Below, piece after piece: positions 62,157 to 64,000 of a stretch of DNA of 64,000 nt (its first letter is position 1; every line of letters begins with the position of its first letter). This DNA comes from Sphingobacterium multivorum (lineage in GTDB: Bacteria > Bacteroidota > Bacteroidia > Sphingobacteriales > Sphingobacteriaceae), in assembly GCF_900457465.1 (NCBI RefSeq), contig NZ_UAUU01000002.1, positions 310,001 through 374,000 of the forward strand. Reading direction: 5' to 3'. Under the pieces are notes generated by a model. The model searched no databases and had not been told where the DNA came from. It was given only the letters and a program-made list of their open reading frames with translations. Made by a program: the position numbers and the translations under genes.

Positions 62157-63482
62157 TTATGCTAATTTCTCGAATTCTTTGTATTCAATGTCCGTAGCGT
62201 TCAATTTCACTAAACCTTTCAAGTGATCAAATACTTTTAAAGCTTTAGCTTCTTCGAACAAACGATTACCTTGCTCTCTATCTTGCAACAATTGAATTGC
62301 AAATTGGTTCAACTGCTCATCAGAAGGTTCTTCGTTGATGTTATACATCTTGATTTGCGCGTAGATACGTTCTTTTGCTAAATTGATAACTTCATCATAT
62401 TTAACTTCAAGACCATTTTCAGTAACAACGCGGTTTTCGATGATTGTCCATTTCAAGTTGTTCAAGAAGTCAGCAAAACCTTCGTTCAATTCTTCTTCAG
62501 AAATGCTTGGGTTAGTTGCTTTCAACCATCTTTTCAAGAATTCTTCAGGGAAAGATACATCAACTTTCTCCATACCAAAAGTATACATATCATTACGTAA
62601 TCTTTGATCTGAATTTTGTTTGAATAAGTTCTCAACTTCTTCTTTCACTTTTTCTGTGAATTGAGCTTCTTCTGTTACTTCACCTTCTGCGAATAATTTA
62701 TCGAAAAATTCTTGGTTAAGATCAGCTTCCTCTAAACGGTTGATATTCTTAACAGTCAATTCAAATTTAGTGACGTCTAAAGCAGTTGCTTCCTCTTCAG
62801 TGATACCTAAGATACGTGCTAAATCTTCAGTTTTGAATGCTTTTTTAACATCAATCTTAACAACATCGTCCTTTTTAAGACCAACTAATGATTTTTTGAT
62901 CTTAGCATCTTCTACGATATCTGTGCGGATAGAAGTTGTTTTTTCTAGACCTTCCTCTTTATCTTGTTTCAATGTTGCATATAATACATCACCTTCTTCA
63001 GATACTTCTGGATTAGTCATTTTTCCATAGCTACGACGCAAGTTCTTGATACGATCTGCCAATGTCTCTTCATCAGCTTTGATTTCGTACGAAGTAAATT
63101 CAGTCTCAGCAGTAAAAGGCAATTCAAAAGCAGGAGCAAGACCAATTTCATATTTGAAGTTGAAATTGTCTTTATAATCCCAGCTGTATTGTGCATCATC
63201 TTCCAAAGGAAGTGGTTGACCTAAAACTTCTAATTTATTTTCAGCAATATAATTGGTGATTTTCTCATTCACTAATTTATTGATCTCATCAAATAAAATA
63301 GATTTACCATAAGTACGTCTGATATGTCCCACAGGAACTTGACCTGGACGGAAACCTGGTAATTTTGCTTTTTTAGCTTGCGCTTTAATCTCTTTGTCGA
63401 CTTGAGGATTATAATCTTCAGGTGCTAATGCGACGTTGACTACCGCATTGATTGCATCTACATTCTCGTGTGAAATATTCAT
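62157..63482 (-). CDS. tig: Trigger factor
   Basis: Trigger factor is the ribosome-bound chaperone that meets nascent chains. The 441-residue protein has the N-terminal ribosome-binding domain with the signature loop LPGFRPGQVPVGHIRRTYG (about 40-58). The middle region (about 150-250), where the PPIase domain sits, is short and diverged, as in other Bacteroidota. A helical C-terminal chaperone domain fills the rest. It lies downstream of tRNA-Leu on the same strand, separated by the tRNA terminator. Confidence 0.93.
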   Translation of the reverse strand: MNISHENVDAINAVVNVALAPEDYNPQVDKEIKAQAKKAKLPGFRPGQVPVGHIRRTYGKSILFDEINKLVNEKITNYIAENKLEVLGQPLPLEDDAQYSWDYKDNFNFKYEIGLAPAFELPFTAETEFTSYEIKADEETLADRIKNLRRSYGKMTNPEVSEEGDVLYATLKQDKEEGLEKTTSIRTDIVEDAKIKKSLVGLKKDDVVKIDVKKAFKTEDLARILGITEEEATALDVTKFELTVKNINRLEEADLNQEFFDKLFAEGEVTEEAQFTEKVKEEVENLFKQNSDQRLRNDMYTFGMEKVDVSFPEEFLKRWLKATNPSISEEELNEGFADFLNNLKWTIIENRVVTENGLEVKYDEVINLAKERIYAQIKMYNINEEPSDEQLNQFAIQLLQDREQGNRLFEEAKALKVFDHLKGLVKLNATDIEYKEFEKLA

Positions 63483-63508
63483 ACTCTTTTTAGCTATATC
63501 GCATTCAT

Positions 63509-63543
63509 AAAAAAATCCTCCCGAGGTTTTAAGTTCGGGAGGA
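63509..63543 (-). terminator. Rho-independent terminator of tRNA-Leu
   Basis: On the minus strand TCCTCCCGA pairs with TCGGGAGGA and is followed by a T7 run. It lies seven bases after the tRNA 3' end and before tig. Confidence 0.88.
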
Positions 63544-63550
63544 CATCAAG

Positions 63551-63632
63551 TGCGGAAGAAGGGACTCGAACCCCCACGCCTTGCGGCGCCAGATCCTAAG
63601 TCTGGTGCGGCTACCAATTACGCCACTTCCGC
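63551..63632 (-). tRNA. tRNA-Leu (anticodon UAG)
   Basis: On the minus strand the acceptor GCGGAAG pairs with CTTCCGC. The anticodon stem CCAGA/TCTGG encloses the loop CTTAGGA with anticodon TAG. A long variable arm (CGCCGCAAGGCG) identifies a class II tRNA, and the T-arm contains GGTTCGAGTCC. Discriminator is A; the CCA end is not encoded. The total is 82 bases. Confidence 0.97.
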
Positions 63633-63757
63633 ATTAGGATTTCTTTTGATGCCACAAAGATAGAAACCAAACCTATATCCTGCAAGTATTTTCTACTCTT
63701 TTTTTTATTTTTTTTCAATATTCTCCCAACCCCTTGCATAATTCATTATTATTCATT

Positions 63758-63776
63758 TACTTTGAATATCAAAGTA
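63758..63776. promoter_or_regulatory. Perfect palindrome before the last gene
   Basis: TACTTTGA and TCAAAGTA flank a central ATA, a 19-bp perfect palindrome ending five bases before the ATG at 63782. The size and symmetry suit a dimeric repressor operator. TACTTTG also resembles a -7 element. Confidence 0.6.
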
Positions 63777-63781
63777 CTTTT

Positions 63782-64000
63782 ATGGAGCAGAAAGATTTAT
63801 TTAGAGAACTTGGACAGATCAGATCATTAATGGAAAAATCGTCCAAATTTGTTTCAATAAGCGGATTATCAGGTGTACTCATGGGCTGTTATGCTTTGCT
63901 GGGAACACTATTGGGATACTATATTCTACAGCAACCCGAAAGTACCGCGCTACTCTTGGGCGAAAATCTGAATAAGCCCCTACTGTTTTTAATGATTGCG
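63782..64000 (+). CDS. N-terminal part of a membrane protein of unknown function (3' truncated)
   Basis: The first 73 residues read MEQKDLFRELGQIRSLMEKSSKF, then a membrane segment SISGLSGVLMGCYALLGTLLGYYI, a short loop with ALLLGENLNKP and the start of a second segment (LLFLMIA) at the window end. I recall similar Bacteroidota proteins encoded next to small winged-helix regulators, but cannot confirm this here. The palindrome just upstream would suit such a regulator. Confidence 0.6.
   Translation, partial: MEQKDLFRELGQIRSLMEKSSKFVSISGLSGVLMGCYALLGTLLGYYILQQPESTALLLGENLNKPLLFLMIA

Overview
The window looks like chromosomal DNA of a Bacteroidota bacterium, most likely Sphingobacterium or a close relative (Sphingobacteriaceae). 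The grounds are AT-rich intergenic DNA, many promoters matching the Bacteroidota -7 consensus TAnnTTTG, few Shine-Dalgarno sites, and families typical of the phylum: a MetallophosN/C phosphoesterase, a FtsI with a C-terminal PASTA domain, an OmpH-like lipoprotein, a helix-hairpin-helix outer-membrane protein, a DUF4890-like protein, TamB, and FtsZ with a long linker. The genus is inferred from gene content; no database was searched.

Layout. 1-7.5 kb: tail of a UVR-motif protein, a nucleoside permease, an MscS channel, a secreted phosphoesterase, an unknown anchored protein, an NlpC/P60 lipoprotein and an EamA transporter. 7.6-17 kb: mtaB, thyA-folA, a beta-lactamase-like serine hydrolase, ddl, a PASTA protein, and mltG-thioesterase-BrkB packed together. 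17-20 kb: rpsA and a sulfurtransferase. 20-26 kb (minus): a helix-hairpin-helix protein, comEC and recQ, joined by ATGA overlaps. 26-34 kb: gyrB, ompH-like, corA, rpmH-rnpA-yidD-tsaB, mscL, an orphan response regulator and a sugar isomerase-like protein. 34-50 kb (minus): a complete dcw cluster in the order mraZ-rsmH-ftsL-ftsI-murE-mraY-murD-ftsW-murG-murC-ftsQ-ftsA-ftsZ. 50-64 kb: aspS, lutB, a DUF4890-like gene, tonB, a lipoprotein, tsaD, tamB, tig, tRNA-Leu(UAG) and the start of a membrane protein.

How the genes work together. Peptidoglycan precursor synthesis (ddl, murC/D/E/G, mraY), polymerisation and division (ftsI, ftsW, ftsL/Q/A/Z) and trimming (mltG, NlpC/P60) dominate. Three proteins of tRNA position-37 modification are present: TsaB and TsaD (t6A) and MtaB (ms2t6A). 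ThyA and DHFR form the dTMP/folate cycle. HhH protein, ComEC and RecQ suggest a DNA uptake and recombination operon.

Sequence quality. Five genes carry ten single-base frameshifts, nearly all in or beside homopolymers: the mscS-like gene (1), gyrB (1), the DUF4890-like gene (1), aspS (2) and tamB (5). gyrB and aspS are normally essential, so assembly indels are the simplest explanation, not gene decay.

Most interesting non-coding signals: 10-bp tandem AGTGGG-type repeats (MraZ-operator-like) upstream of mraZ and again, in the opposite orientation, upstream of the divergent aspS; a perfect 12-bp AAGTTTTCCACA motif (DnaA-box-like) three times between ftsA and ftsZ and once upstream of mraZ; helically phased GGTCCCTAT repeats near 5.05 kb; palindromes at the ddl promoter and before the last gene; and an unexplained, GC-richer segment at 61.87-62.10 kb. 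I saw no CRISPR array, insertion sequence, prophage or recognisable defence system.
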